Of a stretch of DNA of 64,000 nucleotides, positions 45,908-51,988 are shown piece by piece. The stretch's first letter is position 1; the number at the start of each line of letters is the position of its first letter. The DNA lies in assembly GCA_040881995.1 (NCBI GenBank), contig JBBECD010000199.1, positions 1-64,000 on the forward strand, read 5' to 3'. The translations under genes were made by a program, and so were the position numbers. Source of the DNA: JAQCEJ01 sp040881995. GTDB lineage: Bacteria > Planctomycetota > Planctomycetia > Planctomycetales > Planctomycetaceae. The notes beneath the pieces were generated by a model. The model made no database searches. It saw nothing but the letters and a program-made list of their open reading frames with translations, and had not been told where the DNA came from.

Positions 45908-47563
45908 TCAGTCCTGAAATCCAAGCCCCTGTTGCCGGTCCGCCGCTTTTTTCTTTGCTTTCGGTGCCCGCTTGAACGTCCTGATATCAACTCGCGGAGG
46001 CATATCGATCGTTTTCCCGCTTAGCAAATCTTCAATCGTCAGCACTTGGATTTTCTGACGTCGTTTTCCATCCCACGGCGATTCGTAGAATCCTGCCCCC
46101 GCCGCCTCTTGTGTCATTGGTCGCGTCGGCTGGTGCAGAGTTATCAAGACGCCGATTTGAGCCTGTTCGCGGTCCACGACGGCAGTTAGCTCGCGAATAT
46201 CTTTCACGTTAGTATTTCCGCCCTTCACAGAAATGATAATTTGTTTCGTTTTCGATGATTCGGCGTCATCGTGAAAAACGATACGACCGTCAATGCCACG
46301 GTCCGCCCCCTTTTTCTGTTCAACTGGGCGAGCTTCGACCAAGCCTAATGCCCACCATTGGAATTGATACTTGTCCTGTTCCGCCAATGCGATCGCACCC
46401 GCCAAGTCGACAGGTTCGCCGATCACATCGTACTTAACACTTTCGCCGAATGCGTCCCGCAAGCGATTCTTGATGAGTGAAATCGCGAGCGATGTAACAT
46501 CGATTCCGATCCATTGGCGATTCAGTCTCTGTGCTGTTGAAATCGTTGTGCCGCAACCGCAGAACGGATCAAGAACCGTATCGCCCTCATTGCTTGACGC
46601 CAGAATAATGCGTTCTAGCAAAGCCTCTGGTTTTTGTGTGGGGTATCCAAGTCGTTCCGCTGCCCTTGCGTTAATTTCTGGTACGTCAACCCAAAGGTTT
46701 TGAATGGGCATTCCGCGAAGTTCGTCCGCAAAACTTTTACGGCGAATCCTCTTGTTTTTATCCGGCGGAAAGTGCAGCTTTCCGTCAGCATCCCATTGTT
46801 CCATTTTCTCTTTCGTAATCATCCACCCATTTGGCGGAGATTTGTAACCCTTGTAATCATAAATCAAATTTGGCCGATATGCGGGATTCACGAGGCTCGT
46901 CGCCTGAAACTGCCGACCGCTAACGGCCTCGACCATCGTGAACCGCTCTTTGATGTACTGCTGATATTCTGGAGAGTCGAGATTGTACTGTGGGTGAAAT
47001 TTTGCTTCATCCGATGCCGCGTAGAATAGGATTATGTCCGTACAAATGCCAAAGCGGTTCGATTCGTGTACGGCACTGCTAAACCCAACTCTCCGCTTCC
47101 AGGTAATTTCATTTCGGAAATTTTTGGGACCGAATACGGAATCAAGTAGCATCTTGAGATAATGGCTCGCCGTCGGGTCACAGTGAAGATAAATACTGCC
47201 AGTCACCTTCAGCACACGCCGCAATTCGACCAATCGCGGGGCCATCATCGACAAATAGGCCAGCATGTCGCTATCGCCCAAGAACATGCGGAACGCTCGC
47301 AAGGCATCGGAAACTTTCCCGCCCATTTCGACCGTTTCCTGCCAAGCCTGAGCTGCAGACTCATCCCATCGCCACGTATCCTCGAACGCCTGAACCTGAG
47401 CCGCTGAACGGCTTCCGTCCTGTTCGGCGAATAGGACGTTGTAATTCTGATCGCTCTTGAATGGCGGATCGAGATAGACCAAATCGACCGATTCATCGGC
47501 GATATAACGCCTGAGGATGTCGAGATTGTCACCATAATACAGCGTGTTTTTTGCATCCGACAT
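45908..47563 (-). CDS. Beta-class DNA methyltransferase fused to a nuclease-like domain
   Basis: 551 aa. The N-terminal methyltransferase has motif IV YLDPPF at residues 30-35 and, much later, the SAM-binding motif LDPFCGCGTT at 331-340. That order and the DPPF form indicate a beta-class N6-adenine or N4-cytosine enzyme. A C-terminal domain (about 400-515) has the PD-(D/E)xK-like pattern GADRGIDG (Asp425), then IIISVKGG (Lys447), with Ser where Glu or Gln is usual, and a conserved-looking stretch PMTQEAAGAGFYESPWDGKR. The Mrr-like layout suggests cleavage and modification in one chain. It follows the XRE gene by 28 bp in an apparent operon. The recognition sequence is unknown. Confidence 0.88.
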   Translation of the reverse strand: MSDAKNTLYYGDNLDILRRYIADESVDLVYLDPPFKSDQNYNVLFAEQDGSRSAAQVQAFEDTWRWDESAAQAWQETVEMGGKVSDALRAFRMFLGDSDMLAYLSMMAPRLVELRRVLKVTGSIYLHCDPTASHYLKMLLDSVFGPKNFRNEITWKRRVGFSSAVHESNRFGICTDIILFYAASDEAKFHPQYNLDSPEYQQYIKERFTMVEAVSGRQFQATSLVNPAYRPNLIYDYKGYKSPPNGWMITKEKMEQWDADGKLHFPPDKNKRIRRKSFADELRGMPIQNLWVDVPEINARAAERLGYPTQKPEALLERIILASSNEGDTVLDPFCGCGTTISTAQRLNRQWIGIDVTSLAISLIKNRLRDAFGESVKYDVIGEPVDLAGAIALAEQDKYQFQWWALGLVEARPVEQKKGADRGIDGRIVFHDDAESSKTKQIIISVKGGNTNVKDIRELTAVVDREQAQIGVLITLHQPTRPMTQEAAGAGFYESPWDGKRRQKIQVLTIEDLLSGKTIDMPPRVDIRTFKRAPKAKKKAADRQQGLGFQD

Positions 47564-47591
47564 GCCCGTGAACCTTCACTTTCATCCGGTG

Positions 47592-47816
47592 TCATCCACA
47601 GATCAGTTTCTTCAACGATACCCCTACAGCATCGGCAAAGCGACGCAACATGCTAATCTGCGGATCGCCACTTCTCAGGAATTGCGAAACAGCTTGACGG
47701 GCTGAGCGGGGAGGATACCCCATTCGCTCGCCTAATTCCTGTTGGGTCATGCCGGACTTCTCGAAACGATCCCTGACCCTCCCCATTGCCGGATCGTCGA
47801 CGCGCGTTTTTCCCAT
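47592..47816 (-). CDS. Small XRE-family regulator (C-protein-like)
   Basis: 74 aa from ATG at 47816. The helix-turn-helix is plain: GMTQQELGERMGYPPRSARQ (residues about 22-41), then AVSQFLRSGDPQISMLRRFA and DAVGVSLKKLI. I choose this start because a TTGACA-N17-TAAGAT promoter ends 7 bp before it, giving a leaderless message; the in-frame ATG at 47876 would lie across the promoter. Position upstream of the methyltransferase-nuclease gene, small size and an inverted-repeat operator over its own -35 box match the controller proteins of restriction-modification systems. Such proteins time nuclease expression after entry in a new host. Confidence 0.85.
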   Translation of the reverse strand: MGKTRVDDPAMGRVRDRFEKSGMTQQELGERMGYPPRSARQAVSQFLRSGDPQISMLRRFADAVGVSLKKLICG

Positions 47817-47823
47817 GTCAGAA

Positions 47824-47852
47824 ATCTTAGGAAATTCCCCCTTTCGTGTCAA
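47824..47852 (-). promoter_or_regulatory. Promoter for the XRE/methyltransferase operon
   Basis: On the minus strand TTGACA (47852-47847), 17 bp, TAAGAT (47829-47824). The start codon follows 7 bp after the -10 box, so the transcript should begin at or next to the ATG. Confidence 0.75.
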
Positions 47853-47865
47853 TATCTGATTGACA
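47847..47865. promoter_or_regulatory. Inverted-repeat operator covering both -35 boxes
   Basis: TGTCAAT-ATCTG-ATTGACA, a perfect 7-bp inverted repeat with 5-bp spacer. Each arm contains the -35 TTGACA of one of the two divergent promoters, so one bound XRE dimer would block or adjust both. Binding is inferred from symmetry and position. Confidence 0.65.
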
Positions 47866-47888
47866 TTATCCGGCATTGTAAATAAGAT
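47860..47888 (+). promoter_or_regulatory. Promoter for the transposase gene
   Basis: TTGACA (47860-47865), 17 bp, TAAGAT (47883-47888): the same boxes and spacing as the divergent XRE promoter. The transposase ATG at 47919 is 31 bp downstream. Confidence 0.75.
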
Positions 47889-47918
47889 ATATACATACGA
47901 AACACGAAAGGGATGACC

Positions 47919-48836
47919 ATGAATTTGCTTGAAGCCGCCAGATTGACCGATGATGAAGCCCGTGGATATCTCGAAAATATCCGATGGCCGAATAAACCGG
48001 TTTGCCCGCATTGCAAATCGGAAAACTGCACTCGGTTGCAGGGCGAAGCTCATCGCGCGGGAGTGCTTCAGTGTAACGATTGTCGCGAACAATTCACCGT
48101 GACTGTCGGCAGCGTGATGGAATCGAGCAAGATTCCCTTGCAGAAATGGGTACTCGCGTTTCATCTGATGTGCAGCAGCAAAAAAGGAATCTCGGCTTTG
48201 CAGTTGCAGCGTGAATTGGAACTCGGCAGTTACCGGACGGCGTGGTTCATGTGCCACCGGATTCGACACGCGATGGCTGGCGACGAATCGCAAGAGCAGT
48301 TGAAGGGGGCCGTTGAAGCCGATGAAACCTACGTCGGCGGAAAAACCAAGGGCGGGAAACGGGGACGTGGCGCAAACAAGAAAACGCCTGTCATGGCCTT
48401 GGTTGCTCGCGACGGCGGTATTCGTGTGAAGCCGATCGAGCGGGTGAACAAGAAAACGCTCCACGGCGAGATTCTGAAAAACGTCTCGCCTCAGTCAATC
48501 ATTCTGACGGACGATTGGTCGTCGTATCGAGGCATCGGCAAACATTTCGAAGGGGGTCATGAAACCGTGAATCATTCCGCGAAAGAATACGCTAGAATCC
48601 ATCCGGAAAGCGGACTGCCGATCAATACCAACACCGTCGAATCGTTTTTCTGCCTCATCAAGCGTGGTCATTACGGCGTGTTTCATCAACTGTCGAAGAA
48701 ACATCTGCACCGATATTGCGACGAATTCGGCTTCCGTTGGGAATACCGCAAGGTGAGCGATGCCGTGCGACGGAATGAGGCGATTCGACGGGCGGAAGGG
48801 AAGCGGCTCATGTACCGCGAACCAACCGATCGATAG
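47919..48836 (+). CDS. IS1595-family (ISXO2-like) transposase
   Basis: 305 aa from ATG at 47919 (AAAGGG at a good distance; the ATG at 47913 is too close). The N-terminal zinc ribbon has CPHC and CNDC (Cys29, 32, 52, 55). The DDE-type catalytic core is visible: Asp135 in VEADETYVGG, Asp198 in ILTDDWSSY, and Glu241 in NTVESFFCLIKRGHYG. The C-terminal YREPTD end is typical. Length fits the family. It is transcribed divergently from the XRE gene and shares its operator, so transposition and restriction may be regulated together. Confidence 0.95.
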   Translation: MNLLEAARLTDDEARGYLENIRWPNKPVCPHCKSENCTRLQGEAHRAGVLQCNDCREQFTVTVGSVMESSKIPLQKWVLAFHLMCSSKKGISALQLQRELELGSYRTAWFMCHRIRHAMAGDESQEQLKGAVEADETYVGGKTKGGKRGRGANKKTPVMALVARDGGIRVKPIERVNKKTLHGEILKNVSPQSIILTDDWSSYRGIGKHFEGGHETVNHSAKEYARIHPESGLPINTNTVESFFCLIKRGHYGVFHQLSKKHLHRYCDEFGFRWEYRKVSDAVRRNEAIRRAEGKRLMYREPTDR

Positions 48837-48846
48837 AATACAAAAC

Positions 48847-48883
48847 CCCTGCCCCGAAACTGGTATTACAGAACGGGGCAGGG
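48847..48883 (-). terminator. Hairpin after the transposase
   Basis: A perfect 10-bp stem (ccctgccccg / cggggcaggg). On the minus strand it is followed by GTTTTGTATT, so it looks like a terminator for transcripts arriving from the 43-aa ORF and tRNA side; on the plus strand there is no T run. Confidence 0.6.
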
Positions 48884-48895
48884 TAAGCTAAAGTC

Positions 48896-49027
48896 TCAGA
48901 CCTTTACCCAAATCGGAAAGGCACGAATGCCGAACGATTTTGCCCAGACGATCGTACCGTCAGGTTTTCGGATAAAAGGTCTGAAGATCAGCTTATACCC
49001 GTCACGATGAAGTTTCTTTTTCTTCAT
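48896..49027 (-). CDS. 43-aa conserved-looking basic small protein
   Basis: MKKKKLHRDGYKLIFRPFIR at the start and FGIRAFPIWVKV at the end. A GGAG ribosome site lies 10 bp before the ATG. The protein is basic, with a compact strand-rich layout, and resembles small passenger ORFs seen next to similar elements; I cannot give a function. It is followed by the hairpin at 48847-48883. Confidence 0.6.
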   Translation of the reverse strand: MKKKKLHRDGYKLIFRPFIRKPDGTIVWAKSFGIRAFPIWVKV

Positions 49028-49140
49028 GTTGACGAATCTCCAGAATTCGAGCCACTTAAAACCAGATACCCAATGCGTGTGACGGCTGGGGTAAATCCTG
49101 GCTGACTGTCGGCTGACTCCGTTAGCCGGTGGTCAATTAT

Positions 49141-49234
49141 GCGGCGAGCGGGGGTTGCACCCGCACGGGTCCGGGGTCAATCGGTATCCCACCAGCGTCC
49201 AAAGCTGGCGCGTCTGCTCTTTCGCCATCGCCGC
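49141..49234 (-). tRNA. Class II tRNA-like gene, anticodon UGG, leucine-type scaffold
   Basis: 94 nt that fold as a full cloverleaf: 7-bp acceptor stem (GCGGCGA / TCGCCGC), U8, 3-bp D stem, 5-bp anticodon stem (CCAGC / GCTGG) with loop UUUGGAC (U33, anticodon UGG), a 27-nt variable arm, and a 5-bp T stem (GCGGG / CCCGC) with loop UGCAACC. The base after the acceptor is A, and no CCA is encoded. The D-arm to anticodon-stem order GCG-AAAGAGCAGA-CGC-G is that of tRNA-Leu. UGG belongs to proline, which normally uses a short variable arm. Weak points: no GG in the D loop and G at position 55. It may be functional or a decayed gene. Confidence 0.6.
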
Positions 49235-49294
49235 AAAAAAACGAAAACGCTACACACAAAATCCCCTAATTCTGAGGATGTGTGTAGCGTTTTC
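49235..49294 (-). terminator. Strong rho-independent terminator on the minus strand
   Basis: A perfect 16-bp stem (gaaaacgctacacaca with its complement; 49243-49258 with 49279-49294), 20-nt loop, then G and seven T on the minus strand. It ends exactly at the 5' base of the tRNA-like gene and should stop transcripts of the 183-aa gene. Confidence 0.85.
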
Positions 49295-49401
49295 TGTTGA
49301 TTCGTGGTGGGCTTCGCGGTAGAATAAAAAACGAACCCGCCCAAGTGTTTCCGTACATGGGACACTCCTACAACCAAAACCAAAACGTGTGGGTTCAACC
49401 A

Positions 49402-49431
49402 GGGATGGATGCGTTCCACCGCATCCATCCC
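49402..49431. other. Perfect 12-bp hairpin
   Basis: GGGATGGATGCG-ttccac-CGCATCCATCCC just after the end of the 183-aa gene. No T run on the minus strand; on the plus strand an ACTTTAATTTT follows. Could be an RNA stabiliser or a terminator remnant. The remaining sequence from 49295 to 49401 shows nothing else. Confidence 0.6.
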
Positions 49432-49440
49432 ACTTTAATT

Positions 49441-49992
49441 TTAGCCTTTCACGGCTTTTGCCTCTTCTGCAATGCTCTCTTCATCCCTGCTCATGTCTTC
49501 GTGAAACTCAGTCACTTCAACATCATCTGATTCGTTTCCGTTTTCGCGATTATCGTCAGGCTTGCTCTTGCCGCTCGCTTTTATGTTCGGATACCATTCC
49601 AGAAGCCCTACCGTTGCGTTCGGAAGTTTATGGAAAGTCGATGTATTTTTTGAAAGCGAAATTCGAAGGGCTCGCTTAGCATTTTCCGCAGTAGCCGTAT
49701 TGAAATCGTAACCACCGGTGACCATCGCATCGTAAATCGCGCTTACGGCCATTGCCCTGTGATTGATTTCAAGGATCTTGCGAGCCACCTTGGCAAGTGG
49801 CTGACCATAGAATTGATCAGGCCGAATCGAAGAGGATGTATGCGACGAAGATTCGATATCCACATAACACGGAGGTTGGCCCGCAAGTGCGAGCAGGTCA
49901 TTTACCATCCGCTTTTTGTGGGCAAGGTCTTTCGTCAACTGATCAATTTGAACTCGCACTTCATCTACGGTTTTCTGAATGTGATCCGACAT
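49441..49992 (-). CDS. Cargo protein with coiled coil and winged-helix-like domain, 183 aa
   Basis: Start at 49992, which has TTGGAG upstream. Residues about 5-35 form a coiled coil (QKTVDEVRVQIDQLTKDLAH). Residues about 75-140 resemble a HARE-HTH-type winged helix found in restriction and chromatin proteins (AKVARKILEINHRAMAVSAI, then LSKNTSTFHKLPNATVGLLE). The C-terminal 45 residues are acidic. HARE-HTH is my inference from pattern. A DNA-binding helper for the R-M-like cargo, or an accessory transposition protein, are both possible. Confidence 0.7.
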   Translation of the reverse strand: MSDHIQKTVDEVRVQIDQLTKDLAHKKRMVNDLLALAGQPPCYVDIESSSHTSSSIRPDQFYGQPLAKVARKILEINHRAMAVSAIYDAMVTGGYDFNTATAENAKRALRISLSKNTSTFHKLPNATVGLLEWYPNIKASGKSKPDDNRENGNESDDVEVTEFHEDMSRDEESIAEEAKAVKG

Positions 49993-50140
49993 ATCCACTC
50001 CAATCATTACAACCATTAACATCCACTCAAAACGTTTCGCCATTATTGCTAGCATTTTTTACATTTGCAAGATGTCCGTAAGTCGTACCTTTTGTTTATG
50101 CCTGCCATTGCTTCGTAAGTGTTTTTGCAATAAGTGGTTA

Positions 50141-50146
50141 TAATTT
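50141..50146 (+). promoter_or_regulatory. Candidate -10 box (TATAAT)
   Basis: A perfect TATAAT in an AT-rich gap, 85 bp before the 44-aa ORF. There is no good -35 at 17 bp, so support is weak. Confidence 0.35.
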
Positions 50147-50230
50147 TGTTAGTTGCGTCGTTTTTCTTCCAGACATAGCGTTGATGTCGTGTGGATGGCG
50201 TGGAGCGTGATCGCAATAACGGAAGGTGAT

Positions 50231-50365
50231 ATGAAAAAATCAAGGCCAAAGACACACAATCCACCAGTCTGTATTCCGCTGCCTTTTGATATTGCAATCA
50301 AAGGCTTACTTGAAGTGAAACCCTCGCCCGCGCCACCGAAGCCAAAAAAGAAACCCGCCAAGTGA
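50231..50365 (+). CDS. 44-aa Pro/Lys-rich small protein
   Basis: Preceded by GGAAGGTGAT, a strong ribosome site. Core PLPFDIAIKGLLEVKPSPAP followed by a PKPKKKPAK tail. The layout matches the ORF at 50446 (a short helix, then a Pro/Lys tail), so the two are probably relatives. Function unknown. Confidence 0.6.
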   Translation: MKKSRPKTHNPPVCIPLPFDIAIKGLLEVKPSPAPPKPKKKPAK

Positions 50366-50445
50366 GGCGGGTTTGGTCGTTTCGCGGCGGTCGATCCGGT
50401 CAATTCATGGGTTTGTCAAGTATATAATTCCGATAGGAAAATCGA

Positions 50446-50577
50446 ATGAATGGCAAGTCTGATCGACCCATCAAATCAAACCTCACCCCCGAAGAGGCGT
50501 TACGCCGCGCCCTGAACACGCCCCCGCCGAAGAAAGTGAAGCCGGAGAAGAAACGAAAGCGGAAGGGCGGGAAGTGA
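50446..50577 (+). CDS. 43-aa Lys-rich small protein
   Basis: Start with AGGAAA upstream. LTPEEALRRALNTPPPKK core with a KPEKKRKRKGGK tail. Similar in design to the 44-aa ORF 80 bp upstream. It ends 38 bp before the right terminal repeat. A nucleic-acid-binding tail is possible; no family is recognised. Confidence 0.6.
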   Translation: MNGKSDRPIKSNLTPEEALRRALNTPPPKKVKPEKKRKRKGGK

Positions 50578-50615
50578 GCGGGTCAGCCGATCGAGTCGAT
50601 TTTCGGCGATCTGGT

Positions 50616-50641
50616 CGTGCTTTGTTAAGTGCATAATTCCG
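50616..50641 (-). repeat. Right terminal inverted repeat (26 bp)
   Basis: Exact reverse complement of 45868-45893. Confidence 0.92.
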
Positions 50642-50649
50642 TTTCAAAA
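50642..50649. repeat. Target-site duplication, right (TTTCAAAA)
   Basis: Identical to 45860-45867 in the same orientation, directly outside the right terminal repeat. Confidence 0.85.
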
Positions 50650-50757
50650 TTAGTCATTGGGAATTGGGATTTCCTTAGACATTCGTCATTAGACATTAGT
50701 CATTCTCACCCCCGGTGGGTCAGCGCGGCCATGTGCCGCTCGACTCACTCTACACTA
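50650..50757. repeat. Right-flank dispersed repeat, inverted relative to the left flank
   Basis: Blocks ttagtcattgggaattggg, cattcgtcattagacattag and a gtgggtcagcgcggcc / ggccgctcgact-like hairpin mirror the left-flank block at 45745-45840 in reverse orientation. Confidence 0.6.
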
Positions 50758-50761
50758 CTAT

Positions 50762-51988
50762 TTACCACTGCTTTAGCGGGCCGATGGCGGTTGTGGTCCA
50801 GGATGTGAGCGGGTAGCGGTCGATGACTTCGCGGATTTGTTCGAGCGTGACTCCTTCGATGTCTTGGAGATCGTCGGTGACGCTGCGGTATTCGTTGCGG
50901 TGGATCCAGTTCCCTCCGAGGGACGACAACCGTTCCATCGGGCGTTCGCTACGGAGGACGATGCGCGCCGCCGTTTTATTCTTCGCCCGGCTGAGTTCGT
51001 CCGCCGTCACCGCATGTCTGTTGACGTCGTCAAAAATCTCGCGGATGTGGTCGAGATTCGTCCCGACTTGTTCCGGATCACACGTGAGATACGTCATGAA
51101 CCCGCCGCAGTCTTCGTAATCCTGAAACGAAAGCTCGGCGACTTCGGCCAGGCCCGAATCGACGAGCTTCCAATAAAAGCGGCTTCCCGAATCGTCTCCC
51201 ACGATCACCGTCAGCAGTTCAGCGGCGAACCGCAGCGGACTGTTCGCCGCGGGCGCGGGCGTCATCAGCATGAGTTGCTCTTGATACGCCGATTCGCGCA
51301 CGAGCAGTTCTCTCGCGGCCGGCGGCCGCGGCACGATCGCAGGCCGCGGCGTTTTTCCCGCCGGCCAGTGACTGCAACCGGCGACGGCGAAATCTTCGAT
51401 TTCGTTCCACGTCGTATTTCCCGCGACGGCGAGCACGATGTTTCCCGCGCGGTAATGATCGCGGTGATACTGCCGCATCTGGTCGGCGGTCAGCGCCCGC
51501 ACCGATTCGCTCGAACCGAGAATGCTTTGTCCCAGCGGATGTCCCGAGAAATGCGACTGCATCAGCTTGTCGTACAACACGAACGACGGCTGATCCTCGT
51601 ACATGCCGATCTCTTCGAGAATCACCTGCTTTTCCATATCGAAATCTTCGGTCCGCAGCGACGGATACAAGATGCTGGCGAGCAGCCCGGCGGTCCGCCG
51701 CCAGTATTCCGGCAGCACGGCGGCGTAATAAAAGGTCGTCTCTTCGCCGGTCGCCGCGTTATAGTTCGCGCCGACTTCGTCGAAGATACGGTTGACATCT
51801 TCTGCGGTGAACTCTTCCGTTCCCTTGAACATCATATGTTCGAGGAAATGGCTGACGCCCGAGACGTCGAGCGACTCGTCCCGCGAACCGGTCTTGACGA
51901 AAAAACCGACGGCCACGCTGTGAACACTGGGATTGATCTCCGCAATGATCTCCAGACCGTTATCGAGTTGGGTCTTATTAAAGATCAT
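50762..51988 (-). CDS. M16 family zinc protease, catalytic subunit
   Basis: 408 aa. Bacterial M16B peptidases often work as a pair, one with the zinc site and one with substrate-binding residues. The inverted zinc motif HFLEH is at residues 47-51, with the third ligand Glu in VILEEIGMYED further on. No export signal. It overlaps the upstream M16 gene by 11 bp, so the two are made together. It probably degrades peptides, for example signal peptides. Confidence 0.93.
   Translation of the reverse strand: MIFNKTQLDNGLEIIAEINPSVHSVAVGFFVKTGSRDESLDVSGVSHFLEHMMFKGTEEFTAEDVNRIFDEVGANYNAATGEETTFYYAAVLPEYWRRTAGLLASILYPSLRTEDFDMEKQVILEEIGMYEDQPSFVLYDKLMQSHFSGHPLGQSILGSSESVRALTADQMRQYHRDHYRAGNIVLAVAGNTTWNEIEDFAVAGCSHWPAGKTPRPAIVPRPPAARELLVRESAYQEQLMLMTPAPAANSPLRFAAELLTVIVGDDSGSRFYWKLVDSGLAEVAELSFQDYEDCGGFMTYLTCDPEQVGTNLDHIREIFDDVNRHAVTADELSRAKNKTAARIVLRSERPMERLSSLGGNWIHRNEYRSVTDDLQDIEGVTLEQIREVIDRYPLTSWTTTAIGPLKQW

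Larger units (their letters stand above)
47839..47912. repeat. Second inverted repeat, CCCTTTCGTGT ... ACACGAAAGGG
   Basis: Perfect 11-bp arms at 47839-47849 and 47902-47912. The left arm lies in the XRE promoter spacer, the right arm just downstream of the transposase promoter and supplies the transposase ribosome site (AAAGGG). Either a second operator pair or a trace of duplication during assembly of the divergent promoters. Confidence 0.6.
45868..50641. mobile_element. Complete IS1595-type element carrying an R-M-like cargo
   Basis: A 4774-bp element bounded by perfect 26-bp terminal inverted repeats (CGGAATTATGCAC...AAAGCACG) and an 8-bp direct repeat TTTCAAAA. It encodes an ISXO2-like transposase at 47919-48836 with all expected residues. 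The cargo consists of a methyltransferase-nuclease fusion, an XRE regulator, a tRNA-like gene, a winged-helix-like gene and three tiny ORFs. Typical IS1595 elements are about 1 kb; larger ones with passenger genes are known in the family. Intact ends and duplication suggest recent insertion. The internal genes look AT-richer than the host. Confidence 0.9.

Noticed and set aside
47817..48464. Long N-terminal extension of the XRE gene
   Set aside because: It is antisense to the transposase and crosses the divergent promoters. The 74-aa start at 47816 fits the promoter and family size.
49177..49428. An 83-codon minus-strand frame over the tRNA-like gene
   Set aside because: It reads through the terminator hairpin and the tRNA-like cloverleaf; both are structured RNA signals.
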